Positions 1 through 7,698 of a DNA stretch of 42,320 bases are shown here, piece by piece. The stretch lies in assembly GCF_010811875.1 (NCBI RefSeq), contig NZ_VKHP01000052.1, forward strand, positions 1 to 42,320, written 5' to 3'. The position numbers and the translations under genes were made by a program. The notes under the pieces are model-generated. The model saw nothing but the letters and a program-made list of their open reading frames with translations. It had not been told where the DNA came from and made no database searches. Origin of the DNA: Bradyrhizobium uaiense. GTDB taxonomy: Bacteria; Pseudomonadota; Alphaproteobacteria; Rhizobiales; Xanthobacteraceae. Every line of letters starts with the position of its first letter. Position 1 is the stretch's first letter.

Positions 1-173
1 GTCGCCAGGTTGTTTGGAACTCGCATCGCGCAAACCATCTTGGCCAGCGGTCTACCCGATCGCACTCAACAGGCCGGACATATGGATGCAAGCGATCCGA
101 TCTCACCAGAAAGCTCTTGTGCCACGGGGGCCGTCCACATATGGGTCCCGGCCTTCGCCGGGACGACGGAAAA
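1..173. other. Leading intergenic stretch with a palindromic repeat
   Basis: No convincing gene is seen in the first 173 bases. The short open frames here lack family resemblance and a ribosome binding site. The last part, 141-167, is one unit of a dispersed palindromic repeat described separately, and its hairpin ends nine bases before the start of the membrane-protein gene. Confidence 0.5.
141..167 (+). repeat. Dispersed palindromic repeat, family A (single unit)
   Basis: The unit begins ATGGGTCCCGG and ends GGGACGAC. Arms GTCCCGGC (145-152) and GCCGGGAC (157-164) form a perfect 8-bp hairpin with a CTTC loop. The same unit occurs as inverted pairs at 18575-18696, 20072-20192, 22664-22823 and 28291-28441. 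Here only one unit is present, directly before a start codon. Confidence 0.75.
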
Positions 174-980
174 ATGTCCCCCGAACTCCACTTCATCCTG
201 CTCCTCGTGCTGCGCATGGCGGTTGCGGCCGCGTTCGTGGTCTCAGCATCCATCATAACGGAGCGGTCGGGGCCGGTGATCGGTGCGCTGATCGCCACCT
301 TGCCGATTTCGGCCGGGCCGTCCTACACCTTCCTCGCGCTCGACCATGACGCGGCCTTCATTGCTGAGGGCGCGCTGTCGAGCCTGCCGGTCAATGCGGC
401 GACCATCTTCATGGGCCTCACCTACGCGGTGCTGGCGCAGCGCTTCAGCATGTGGATCAGCGCGGGAAGCGCGATCGCGTTGTGGCTCGTGCTCGGCACC
501 ATCATCCGTCAGTTCGCCTGGACGTTGGCCGGCGGTCTGATCCTCAATGCGATTGCGTTTGCGATCTGCATCCCGCTGCTGAAGCCCTATCGGCACGTTG
601 CGAAAATGCCGCTGATCGCGCGGCGCTGGTACGACATTCCGCTGCGTGCCGCGCTGGTCGCGAGCCTGGTCGGCACCGTGGTCACCGCATCGACCTGGGT
701 CGGTCCGCGCGTGACCGGCGTGATCGCGCTGTTTCCGATCGTGTTCTCCTCGATGATGCTGATCCTGCATCCGCGGATCGGCGGCCCTGCAACAGCCGCC
801 GTGCTCGCCAACAGCGCCTGGGGCCTGCTCGGCTTCGGCCTAGGGATTGCCGTGCTGCATGTCGCCGTCGCGCAATTCGGCTCGGCCGTAGGCCTGAGCT
901 GCGCGCTCGCCACCTGCATCGCGTGGAATTTGGTGCTGTGGCAGATCGGGCGGAGGAAGCGGTTAGCGCACAAAGCCTGA
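174..980 (+). CDS. Multi-pass inner-membrane protein, function unknown
   Basis: The 268-residue product is almost entirely hydrophobic, with roughly eight membrane segments and few charged residues until the basic C-terminus (GRRKRLAHKA). I do not recognise a named family and can give no substrate. The start at 174 (MSPELHF) is chosen over the upstream in-frame codon at 117, because the extra N-terminal residues would be translated from the palindromic repeat at 141-167. No strong Shine-Dalgarno sequence precedes 174; only a GGA lies at the right distance. It is followed by two more repeats and then by the convergent mutS, so it appears to be a single-gene unit. A transporter or permease role is plausible but only inferred from topology. 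Confidence 0.75.
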   Translation: MSPELHFILLLVLRMAVAAAFVVSASIITERSGPVIGALIATLPISAGPSYTFLALDHDAAFIAEGALSSLPVNAATIFMGLTYAVLAQRFSMWISAGSAIALWLVLGTIIRQFAWTLAGGLILNAIAFAICIPLLKPYRHVAKMPLIARRWYDIPLRAALVASLVGTVVTASTWVGPRVTGVIALFPIVFSSMMLILHPRIGGPATAAVLANSAWGLLGFGLGIAVLHVAVAQFGSAVGLSCALATCIAWNLVLWQIGRRKRLAHKA

Positions 981-985
981 CGTCC

Positions 986-1069
986 GTCATTGCGAGGAGC
1001 GCAGCGACGAAGCAATCCATGGTTCCGCGTCCGTGGAGCGATGGATTGCTTCGCTTCGCTCGCAATGAC
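986..1069. repeat. Dispersed inverted repeat, family B
   Basis: Left arm 986-1019 (starts GTCATTGCGAGGAGCG) and right arm 1042-1069 (ends GCTCGCAATGAC) are near-perfect inverted copies around a 22-base centre. The pair lies between the convergent membrane-protein gene and mutS and could fold into a long hairpin acting as a bidirectional terminator; that role is inferred. Confidence 0.75.
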
Positions 1070-1082
1070 GGTGGAGAGTTTT

Positions 1083-1171
1083 GTAGCCCGGATGCAGCGC
1101 AACGCAATCCGGGGCCGGTCGTGCAATCGGCGACGGCGTTCCCGGATTTCGCTTCGCTGCATCCCGGCTAC
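1083..1171. repeat. Dispersed inverted repeat, family C
   Basis: GTAGCCCGGATGCAGCGC at the left is matched in inverse by GCTTCGCTGCATCCCGGCTAC at the right, close to the mutS stop codon. A single arm of the same family is seen at 22841-22868, and a short GTAGCCCGG fragment at 41322. Such elements are typical of Bradyrhizobiaceae intergenic regions. Confidence 0.7.
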
Positions 1172-1175
1172 AGAA

Positions 1176-3905
1176 CTATTGCTTCGGCAGCTTCGCCCGC
1201 AGCGCATACAGCGCATCCAGCGCCTCGCGCGGCGACATCTCGTCGGGATGCAGCGCCTTCAATGCCTCGACCAGCAACTCCGCCTCGCTCGGCGGCTTGT
1301 CCTCGGCGGCGGCGCGGGAGGGGACGGCGAACAGCGGCAGGTCATCGGCGAGCGCGCGCGCGGTCTGGCCGCGGTCCTGGGCTTCGAGCTTGGCCAGCAC
1401 CGATTTGGCGCGCGTGATCACGGCGGGCGGCAGGCCGGCGAGCTTTGCGACCTGGATGCCGTAGGAGCGGTCGGCGGAGCCCGGCAGTACCTCGTGCAGG
1501 AACACGACATCGCCCTGCCATTCCTTGACCCGCACCGTGGCGTTGAACATCCGCGGCAGCTTGGCCGAGAGAGCCGTCAGCTCATGATAGTGGGTGGCAA
1601 ACAGCGTGCGGCAGCGGTTGCTCTCATGCAGATGCTCGATCGCGGCCCAGGCGATCGAAAGGCCGTCGAAGGTCGCAGTGCCGCGGCCGATCTCGTCAAG
1701 GATGACCAGCGACCGCTCGCTCGCTTGATTCAAGATCACCGCGGTCTCGACCATCTCGACCATGAAGGTCGAGCGTCCCCGCGCCAGATCATCAGCTGCG
1801 CCGACGCGCGAGAACAGCCGGTCGACGATGCCGAGCCGCGCCCGCGAGGCCGGCACGTAGGAGCCGATCTGCGCCAGCAGCGCGATCAGCGCGTTCTGGC
1901 GCAGGAAGGTCGATTTACCGGCCATGTTCGGACCGGTGATCAGCCAGAGCTGGCCGGATTTCTGTGCCGGCGCCGGCGACAAATCGCAGGCATTGGCGAT
2001 GAACGGCTGGCCATCGCGCCTCAGCGCCTGCTCGACCACAGGATGCCGCCCGCCCTCGATCGCAAAGCCGAGCGAGCCGTCGACATCGGGCCGCACGTAA
2101 TTGTCGTCGATCGCAAGTTTCGCCAGCGAGGTCGCGACGTCGAGCATCGCAAAGGCATGTGCGGCGTTGCGCAGATCGTCGCTCGCCGCGAGCGCCATCG
2201 CGCTCAAGCGCTCGAAGATCTCGAGCTCGAGATTGAGCGCTCGCTCGCCGGCATTGGCGATCTTGGCCTCGATCTCGCCGAGCTCCGACGTGGTGAAGCG
2301 GACCTGTCCGGCCAGCGTCTGGCGATGGATGAAGGTCGCGTTCAGCGGCGGCGCGAACAGCTTGTCGCCGTGCTGCGCGGTGACCTCGACGAAATAGCCG
2401 AGCACGTTGTTGTGCCGGATCTTCAGCGTCTTGATGCCGGTGTCCTCGGCATAGCGCGCCTGCATCGCGGCAACGACGAGACGCGAGGCATCGCGCAGAT
2501 TGCGGCTCTCGTCGAGCGCGGCTTCATAGCCCTCGCGCACGAAGCCGCCGTCGCGCTTGATCAGCGGCAGTTGCTCGGAAAGCGCGCGGGAAAATTCCTG
2601 CGCCAGATCGCGCGAGGGGCGCTGTAGCGCCGCCATCACCGTCGAAACCTCGGCCGGCGGATCGGCAAGCTGCGCCAGCAGCTCCAGCACCTGGTCGGCG
2701 GCCATGATGCCGTCGCGCAGGCTCGCGAGATCGCGTGGGCCGCCGCGGCCGACCGAGAGCCGCGCCAGCGCACGCGACATGTCGGGCGCCGCGCGCAGCA
2801 CGGTGCGGATGTCCTCGCGCGCCGCGGAGTCCGCAACGAAGGCCGAGACCGCATCGAGCCGCCGCGCGATGACAGCGACATCTGTGAGCGGCGCGGCAAG
2901 GCGCTGCGCCAGGAGGCGCGAGCCCGCCGCGGTGACGGTGCAGTCGATCGCATCGAGCAGCGAGCCGCGGCGTTCGCCGGCGAGCGTGCGCGTCAGTTCC
3001 AGGTTGGCGCGGGTCGCCGGATCGATCGCCATCGTGGTGCCGGCGGCCTCGCGCGCCGGCGGCGACAGCGGCGGACGTTTGCCCACTTGAGTGCGGTCGA
3101 TATAGGTGACGGCGGCGGCTGCGGCAGTCGCCTCCAGCCGCGACATTGCCGAGAGACCGTCCATCGTCGCGACGGCAAAGTAGTCGCACAGCCGCCGCTC
3201 GGCGGTGGCGCTGTCGAACACGTCGCGGGTCAGCGGCGTCACCGACGGCAGCTCGCGCAAGGTCGGCGCCAGCTCGTGGTCGCTGTAGAGCGCGTCGGTG
3301 ACGATGGCCTCGTTCGGATTGATGCGCGCCAGCGTCGCCGCGAGCTCCGCGGTCGCGCATTCCGTCACCATGAATTCGGAGGTCGAGATGTCGATCCAGG
3401 CAAGACCAAGACGATCCGCGCCGGCCGATCCGCGCGCGCGTGCGATCGCGATCAAATAATTGTTGGTGCGGGCGTCGAGCAGCGTGTCTTCGGTCAGCGT
3501 GCCCGGCGTCACCAGCCGCACCACGCCGCGGCGGACCACGCTCTTGTTGCCGCGGGCCTTGGCCTCGGCGGGGTTCTCCGTCTGCTCGCACACCGCGACG
3601 CGGTGGCCGGCGCCGATCAGGCGATGCAGATAATCCTCGGAGCGCTCGACCGGCACGCCGCACATCGGGATGTCCATGCCCTGATGCTTGCCGCGCTTGG
3701 TCAGCACGATGCCGAGCGTCTTCGAGGCAATCTCGGCGTCCTCGAAGAACAGCTCGTAGAAATCGCCCATCCGGTAGAACAGCAACAGGCCGGGGTGGGC
3801 GGCCTTGATCTCCAGATACTGCTCCATCATCGGCGTGACGCGCGACGGCGCCTCGGCGGCAGGAGCGGGCTCGGGCGGAACGGGGATGGGCTGCTGAATG
3901 GTCAT
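1176..3905 (-). CDS. mutS: DNA mismatch repair protein MutS
   Basis: MutS recognises mismatches and small loops as a dimer and recruits MutL. The 909-residue product is full length for the family. The mismatch-reading motif is at residues 48-51 (D-F-Y-E, equivalent to the F-x-E of E. coli MutS). The connector, core and clamp domains follow, and the ATPase domain has Walker A GPNMAGKST at 658-666, Walker B with D737-E738 (LDEIGRGTATFDG) and a later THYHEL motif. The C-terminus carries a short helical tail. The start gives MTIQQPIPVPPEPAP, a proline-rich extension before the conserved core, as in related alphaproteobacteria. It is transcribed alone, convergent with the upstream membrane-protein gene. 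No inactivating change is seen. Confidence 0.97.
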   Translation of the reverse strand: MTIQQPIPVPPEPAPAAEAPSRVTPMMEQYLEIKAAHPGLLLFYRMGDFYELFFEDAEIASKTLGIVLTKRGKHQGMDIPMCGVPVERSEDYLHRLIGAGHRVAVCEQTENPAEAKARGNKSVVRRGVVRLVTPGTLTEDTLLDARTNNYLIAIARARGSAGADRLGLAWIDISTSEFMVTECATAELAATLARINPNEAIVTDALYSDHELAPTLRELPSVTPLTRDVFDSATAERRLCDYFAVATMDGLSAMSRLEATAAAAAVTYIDRTQVGKRPPLSPPAREAAGTTMAIDPATRANLELTRTLAGERRGSLLDAIDCTVTAAGSRLLAQRLAAPLTDVAVIARRLDAVSAFVADSAAREDIRTVLRAAPDMSRALARLSVGRGGPRDLASLRDGIMAADQVLELLAQLADPPAEVSTVMAALQRPSRDLAQEFSRALSEQLPLIKRDGGFVREGYEAALDESRNLRDASRLVVAAMQARYAEDTGIKTLKIRHNNVLGYFVEVTAQHGDKLFAPPLNATFIHRQTLAGQVRFTTSELGEIEAKIANAGERALNLELEIFERLSAMALAASDDLRNAAHAFAMLDVATSLAKLAIDDNYVRPDVDGSLGFAIEGGRHPVVEQALRRDGQPFIANACDLSPAPAQKSGQLWLITGPNMAGKSTFLRQNALIALLAQIGSYVPASRARLGIVDRLFSRVGAADDLARGRSTFMVEMVETAVILNQASERSLVILDEIGRGTATFDGLSIAWAAIEHLHESNRCRTLFATHYHELTALSAKLPRMFNATVRVKEWQGDVVFLHEVLPGSADRSYGIQVAKLAGLPPAVITRAKSVLAKLEAQDRGQTARALADDLPLFAVPSRAAAEDKPPSEAELLVEALKALHPDEMSPREALDALYALRAKLPKQ

Positions 3906-4117
3906 GAGGGGGCGGAAACTACAAAATTTCGTCGTGCGGTCCTATCCGCGAAGGCGGGGTTTTCCACCCTGTCCACGGTGCCATTATGTCAGCCCTCACG
4001 GTAACGCGTGCGGGGCGCGCAGCGGCGTCAATTGACCTGCTGCGGGCACGCTCCTAAAACTCCCCTCAAGTTCCAGCCGATCCAGCGCCTAAGTCGCGGC
4101 ATTCAGGGAGAGATTCA

Positions 4118-5326
4118 ATGCGTGATGTGTTCATTTGCGATGCCGTCCGGACCCCGATCGGCCGTTTCGGCGGTTCGCTCGCCAAGGTGCGCGCCGACGA
4201 TCTCGCCGCCGCCCCGATCAAGGCGCTGATGGCCAAGCACCCGACGATCAATTGGAACGAGGTCGACGAGGTCTTTTTCGGCTGCGCCAACCAGGCCGGC
4301 GAAGACAACCGCAACGTCGCGCGCATGGCGCTGTTGCTCGCCGGCATGCCGGAGTCGGTTCCCGGCCAGACCCTGAACCGGCTCTGCGCCTCCGGCCTCG
4401 ATGCGGTCGGCGCTGCGGGCCGCGCCATCCGTGCCGGCGAAATCGATTTCGCGATCGCGGGCGGTGTCGAATCGATGACGCGTGCGCCGTTCGTGATGGG
4501 CAAGGCCGCGGAAGCCTTCTCGCGCTCGTCCGAGATCTACGACACCACGATCGGCTGGCGCTTCATCAACCCGCTGATGAAGGCGCAGTACGGCGTCGAC
4601 GCGATGCCGGAGACCGGCGAGAATGTCGCCGAGGAATTCCAGGTGTCGCGCGCCGATCAGGACGCGATGGCGATCCGCTCGCAGCAGCGCGCCGGTGCGG
4701 CGATCGCGTCGGGCTATTTCGCCGAAGAGATCATCCCGATCCAGGTGCACGGCGGCAAGGCCGGTCCCATCACCGTCGACAAGGACGAGCATCCGCGGCC
4801 CGAAACCACGCTCGAAGGTCTCGCCAAGCTGAAGCCGATCGTGCGCAATCCGGGCACGGTGACCGCGGGCAACGCTTCGGGCGTCAATGACGGCGCCGCC
4901 GCGATGATCCTCGCCTCCGAAGCCGCGGTGAAGAAGCACGGCCTGACCCCGCGTGCAAAAATCCTCGGCCTCGCCTCGGCCGCGGTGCCGCCGCGCATCA
5001 TGGGCATCGGCCCGGTGCCGGCGACGAAGAAGCTGGTCGAGCGTCTCGGCATCAAGGTGTCGGACTTCGATCTGATCGAGCTCAACGAGGCCTTCGCCTC
5101 GCAGGGCATCGCCTGCCTGCGCCAGCTCGGCGTCAAGGAAGACGCCGATTTCGTCAATCCGCATGGCGGCGCGATTGCGCTCGGCCATCCGCTCGGCATG
5201 AGCGGCGCGCGGCTGGTTCTGACCGCCGTGCACGGCATGGAGAAGCGGGGTGGGAAGCTTGCCTTGGCAACTATGTGTGTCGGCGTCGGCCAGGGCGTTG
5301 CGGTCGCGATAGAAAAGATCAATTAA
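4118..5326 (+). CDS. pcaF: Beta-ketoadipyl-CoA thiolase (acetyl-CoA acetyltransferase family)
   Basis: This thiolase is expected to cleave 3-oxoadipyl-CoA to succinyl-CoA and acetyl-CoA, the last step of the beta-ketoadipate pathway. The 402-residue length is normal. The acyl-accepting cysteine is C90 in NRLCASGLDAV, the general-base histidine is H357 in GGAIALGHPLGMSG, and the second cysteine is C387 in CVGVGQG. The start has GGGAG seven bases upstream. The next genes, pcaHG, open the aromatic ring in the same pathway, which favours PcaF over a general acetoacetyl-CoA thiolase; sequence alone cannot fully exclude the latter. A hairpin after the stop suggests that it is transcribed separately from pcaHG. 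Confidence 0.9.
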   Translation: MRDVFICDAVRTPIGRFGGSLAKVRADDLAAAPIKALMAKHPTINWNEVDEVFFGCANQAGEDNRNVARMALLLAGMPESVPGQTLNRLCASGLDAVGAAGRAIRAGEIDFAIAGGVESMTRAPFVMGKAAEAFSRSSEIYDTTIGWRFINPLMKAQYGVDAMPETGENVAEEFQVSRADQDAMAIRSQQRAGAAIASGYFAEEIIPIQVHGGKAGPITVDKDEHPRPETTLEGLAKLKPIVRNPGTVTAGNASGVNDGAAAMILASEAAVKKHGLTPRAKILGLASAAVPPRIMGIGPVPATKKLVERLGIKVSDFDLIELNEAFASQGIACLRQLGVKEDADFVNPHGGAIALGHPLGMSGARLVLTAVHGMEKRGGKLALATMCVGVGQGVAVAIEKIN

Positions 5327-5339
5327 GCCAATGACTTGG

Positions 5340-5360
5340 AAGGGCTGAAAACAGCCCTTT
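5340..5360 (+). terminator. Terminator-like hairpin after pcaF
   Basis: Arms AAGGGCTG (5340-5347) and CAGCCCTT (5352-5359) form a perfect 8-bp stem with an AAAA loop, starting 14 bases after the pcaF stop codon. The following T-run is short (TTTCCC), so termination may be partial. Confidence 0.6.
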
Positions 5361-5431
5361 CCCAATTTGGTTATGCACTATAATGATCTGATGTGAGCCC
5401 GCCGGGCGCGTGGGCCGCGGAGGAATTCGCC

Positions 5432-6133
5432 ATGACCTTGTTGTACCCGCTGCAATCGCTTGCGGCCCATCCGGCGCGGTTGTCGCCGGACTATCGCTCC
5501 ACCGTGAAGCGCTCGCCGCAAAAGCCGCTGATCCCGATGCGGCACACGCTCTCGGAATTGACCGGGCCGGTCTATGGTCATGAGACCGTGCGCGCGCACG
5601 ACAACGATCTCACGATCCAGGCCAAGGGCGAGCCGCTCGGCGAACGCATCATCGTGCATGGCCATGTGCTCGACGAGGATGGCCGCGGCGTGCCGAACAC
5701 GCTGGTCGAGCTGTGGCAGGCCAATGCCTGCGGCCGCTACATCCATGTCGTCGACCAGCATCCGGCTCCGCTCGATCCGAACTTTACCGGCGCAGGCCGG
5801 ACGCAGAGCGATGACAAGGGCTACTACAAGTTCATCACCATCAAGCCCGGCGCCTATCCCTGGGGCAATCACCACAACGCCTGGCGGCCCGCACACATCC
5901 ACTTCTCGGTGTTCGGGCATTCGTTCATCTCGCGCCTGGTGACGCAGATGTATTTCCCGGGCGATCCCTTGTTTCCGTTCGATCCGATCTTCAATTCGGT
6001 GACCGACGAGAAAGCGCGCGCGCGGATGATCTCGTCGTTCGATCTCGACAACACCAAGCCGGAATGGGCGCTGTGCTACCGCTTCGATATCGTGCTGCGC
6101 GGGCGCAACGCCACGCCGATGGAGACCAAGTAA
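5432..6133 (+). CDS. pcaH: Protocatechuate 3,4-dioxygenase, beta subunit
   Basis: With PcaG this forms the non-haem Fe(III) intradiol dioxygenase that opens protocatechuate to 3-carboxy-cis,cis-muconate. The four iron ligands match those of Pseudomonas PcaH: Y103 (in GRYIHV), Y142 (in AYPW), H155 and H157 (in RPAHIHFS). The N-terminal intradiol dimerisation segment (LTPDYR-like, here LSPDYRSTVKRSP) is present. The start at 5432 (MTLLYPL, 233 residues) is preferred because AGGAA lies seven bases before it; an in-frame GTG at 5393 would add 13 residues without a comparable site. pcaG starts on the base after the stop codon, so the two are translationally coupled. Confidence 0.95.
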   Translation: MTLLYPLQSLAAHPARLSPDYRSTVKRSPQKPLIPMRHTLSELTGPVYGHETVRAHDNDLTIQAKGEPLGERIIVHGHVLDEDGRGVPNTLVELWQANACGRYIHVVDQHPAPLDPNFTGAGRTQSDDKGYYKFITIKPGAYPWGNHHNAWRPAHIHFSVFGHSFISRLVTQMYFPGDPLFPFDPIFNSVTDEKARARMISSFDLDNTKPEWALCYRFDIVLRGRNATPMETK

Positions 6134-6733
6134 GTGTCGAACCCGCGTCCTGATGGAATCACGCCCTCGCAGACCGTCGGCCCCTATTTCAAGTACGGCC
6201 TGACGCCGAACGGCGAGTATGAATGGAACGATGCCTTCACCAACAACCTCTTGACGCCTGACGTCTCGGGTGAACGCATCCGCGTCGAGGGCAAGGTCTA
6301 TGACGGCGACGGCGCCGTGATCCCGGATTGCATGCTGGAGATTTGGCAGGTAGACAGCCAGGGCCGCTTCTCCGATCCGCAGGACCAGCGCGCGTTGCCG
6401 AACTCGAGCTTCAAGGGTTTTGGCCGCTGCGGCACCGACAAGAGCGGCGCCTACGCCTTCGACACCATCAAGCCCGGCGTGGTGCCGGACGCCGACGGCA
6501 AGCCGCAGGCGCCGCACATCGTGCTCGCGGTGTTCGCGCGCGGCATGCTGCTGCATCTCTACACCCGGATCTATTTCGACGACGAAGCCGGCAACGCCAG
6601 AGATTCCGTGCTCGCGCTGGTGCCGGCCGATCGCCGCGCCACGTTGATCGCGAAGAAGGCTGGCTCGGGCAACGCCTACACGTTCGACGTCCATCTGCAG
6701 GGCGACAACGAGACGGTGTTCTTCGACGTCTAG
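6134..6733 (+). CDS. pcaG: Protocatechuate 3,4-dioxygenase, alpha subunit
   Basis: This is the partner of PcaH in the (alpha-beta) oligomer. The 199-residue product has the alpha-subunit pattern GITPSQTVGPYFKYGL at the N-terminus, WQVDSQGRF in the middle and APHIVLAVFARGMLLHLYTRIYF near the end. As usual for alpha subunits, it lacks the full set of iron ligands. It starts with GTG immediately after the pcaH TAA, an arrangement that supports coupled translation and equal amounts. The first residues (SNPRPDGITPSQTVGP) fit the family. No pcaQ, pcaD, pcaC or pcaB lies in this window, so those steps must be encoded elsewhere. Confidence 0.95.
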   Translation: MSNPRPDGITPSQTVGPYFKYGLTPNGEYEWNDAFTNNLLTPDVSGERIRVEGKVYDGDGAVIPDCMLEIWQVDSQGRFSDPQDQRALPNSSFKGFGRCGTDKSGAYAFDTIKPGVVPDADGKPQAPHIVLAVFARGMLLHLYTRIYFDDEAGNARDSVLALVPADRRATLIAKKAGSGNAYTFDVHLQGDNETVFFDV

Positions 6734-6781
6734 CCGCCGCGCGCCGTAAGCCGCGCGCAAATCCAGCATCGAGGGACCACC

Positions 6782-6816
6782 AAAATCCGCTGCGCGCCTT
6801 CGCCGCAGCGGATTTT
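6782..6816 (+). terminator. Rho-independent terminator after pcaHG
   Basis: Arms AAAATCCGCTGCG (6782-6794) and CGCAGCGGATTTT (6804-6816) pair perfectly over 13 bp around a nine-base loop, and the right arm ends in TTTT. The symmetric A and T tails mean that it could work in both directions, but only the pcaG side has a gene ending here. Confidence 0.85.
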
Positions 6817-6818
6817 GC

Positions 6819-6847
6819 TTGACCATGCGTGGTTGGTTATATAACAT
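6819..6847 (+). promoter_or_regulatory. Probable promoter of the arsR-AHSA1 pair
   Basis: TTGACC at 6819-6824 and TAACAT at 6842-6847 are spaced by 17 bases, close to a sigma-70 promoter. The second box lies inside the palindrome at 6837-6860, so a bound repressor would block RNA polymerase. The match of the -10 box is only moderate. Confidence 0.45.
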
Positions 6848-6860
6848 ATAAGTTATATAA
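6837..6860. promoter_or_regulatory. Palindromic ArsR operator
   Basis: TTATATAAC (6837-6845) and GTTATATAA (6852-6860) are perfect inverted arms around ATATAA. This AT-only island stands out from the GC-rich surroundings. ArsR/SmtB repressors typically bind 12-2-12 AT-rich palindromes of this sort over their own promoters, so autorepression of the downstream arsR is the natural reading. Confidence 0.65.
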
Positions 6861-6877
6861 ACGATATGAGATCAAGC

Positions 6878-7201
6878 ATGGCCAACCTCGATGCTGCCTT
6901 CTCCGCGCTCGCCGACCCGACCCGTCGGGCGATCCTTGCGCGTCTCGCTTTGGGCGAGGCGACCGTGATGGAGCTGGTCGAGCCGTTCGACATGACCCAG
7001 CCCGCGATCTCCCGCCATCTCAAGGTGCTCGAGGGTGCCGGCCTGATCGTGCGGCGGATCGAGGGCACCAAGCGGCCGTGCCGGCTCGCACCGTCGGCCG
7101 TCGCCGAGATCGATCAGTGGCTCGGCATGCTGCGCCGCGCGCTGGAAACCAATTACGACCGGCTGGACGGAGTGCTGGCCGCCATGAAGCCTGAGAAGTG
7201 A
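6878..7201 (+). CDS. ArsR-family transcriptional regulator
   Basis: The 107-residue product (from 6878) is a compact winged-helix protein: FSALADPTRRAILARL at 8-22, recognition helix MTQPAISRHLKVLEGAGL at 39-56, and wing VRRIEGTKRPCRL. It lacks the metal-binding cysteine motif (ELCVCDL) of arsenic sensors, so it belongs to the non-metal ArsR group commonly paired with AHSA1/SRPBCC proteins. An in-frame ATG at 6866 would begin only five bases after the operator, leaving no room for a ribosome binding site, so 6878 (MANLDAAF) is preferred. The AHSA1 gene follows after 11 bases. It probably represses this pair through the operator at 6837-6860. Confidence 0.9.
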   Translation: MANLDAAFSALADPTRRAILARLALGEATVMELVEPFDMTQPAISRHLKVLEGAGLIVRRIEGTKRPCRLAPSAVAEIDQWLGMLRRALETNYDRLDGVLAAMKPEK

Positions 7202-7212
7202 AGGGTATCCCC

Positions 7213-7677
7213 ATGAGCAAGTTGACGCTGAAGACCGAAGGCGACCGCTACATCGTTGTCACTAGGCGCTTCGTCGCGTCGCCCGAAGCGGTGTATCGCG
7301 CGCATACCGAGCCGGAGCTGCTCCAGAAGTGGCTGCTCGGTCCCGAAGGCTGGACCATGCCGGTCTGCATCAGCGAGCTCAGGCCCGGCGGCAAGATCCG
7401 TTACGAATGGACCGACGGCAAGGGCGGCGGCTTTCATCTGACCGGCGAATATGTCGAGCTCGACCCGTTCAGCCGCATCGTGCATGTCGAGCGCATGCAT
7501 CTGCCCGATCCGACGCCGGACAATCATGTCGAGACGCGGTTCGCGCCCGACGGCAGCGGTACATTGATGACCATGCGGATGACGCTGCCGAATGCGGAGA
7601 CGCGCGCCGCGATGCTCGCGACCGGCATGGAGCACGGCATGGAAGATAGCTATGCTCGGCTCGACCGCATGAGCTGA
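7213..7677 (+). CDS. SRPBCC / AHSA1 family protein
   Basis: This 154-residue protein has the START-like fold of the Aha1 C-terminal domain. The opening VTRRFVASPEAVYRAHTEPELLQKWLLGPEGWTM and the central PGGKIRYEWTDGKGG are typical of the group. Members bind hydrophobic ligands in a central cavity, and no specific ligand can be named here. AAGGG seven bases before ATG 7213 sets the start; a GTG at 7198 overlapping the arsR stop is less likely. It forms a two-gene unit with the ArsR repressor and is presumably induced when that repressor releases DNA. Confidence 0.88.
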   Translation: MSKLTLKTEGDRYIVVTRRFVASPEAVYRAHTEPELLQKWLLGPEGWTMPVCISELRPGGKIRYEWTDGKGGGFHLTGEYVELDPFSRIVHVERMHLPDPTPDNHVETRFAPDGSGTLMTMRMTLPNAETRAAMLATGMEHGMEDSYARLDRMS

Positions 7678-7698
7678 GCACTGCCGATGTGAGGGACA

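Noticed and set aside
1..349. Short open frames at the window start
   Set aside because: They overlap the membrane-protein gene in other frames or consist of repeat DNA.
5378..6847. A 489-residue open frame opposite pcaHG
   Set aside because: pcaH and pcaG have all expected residues; the antisense frame is a shadow.
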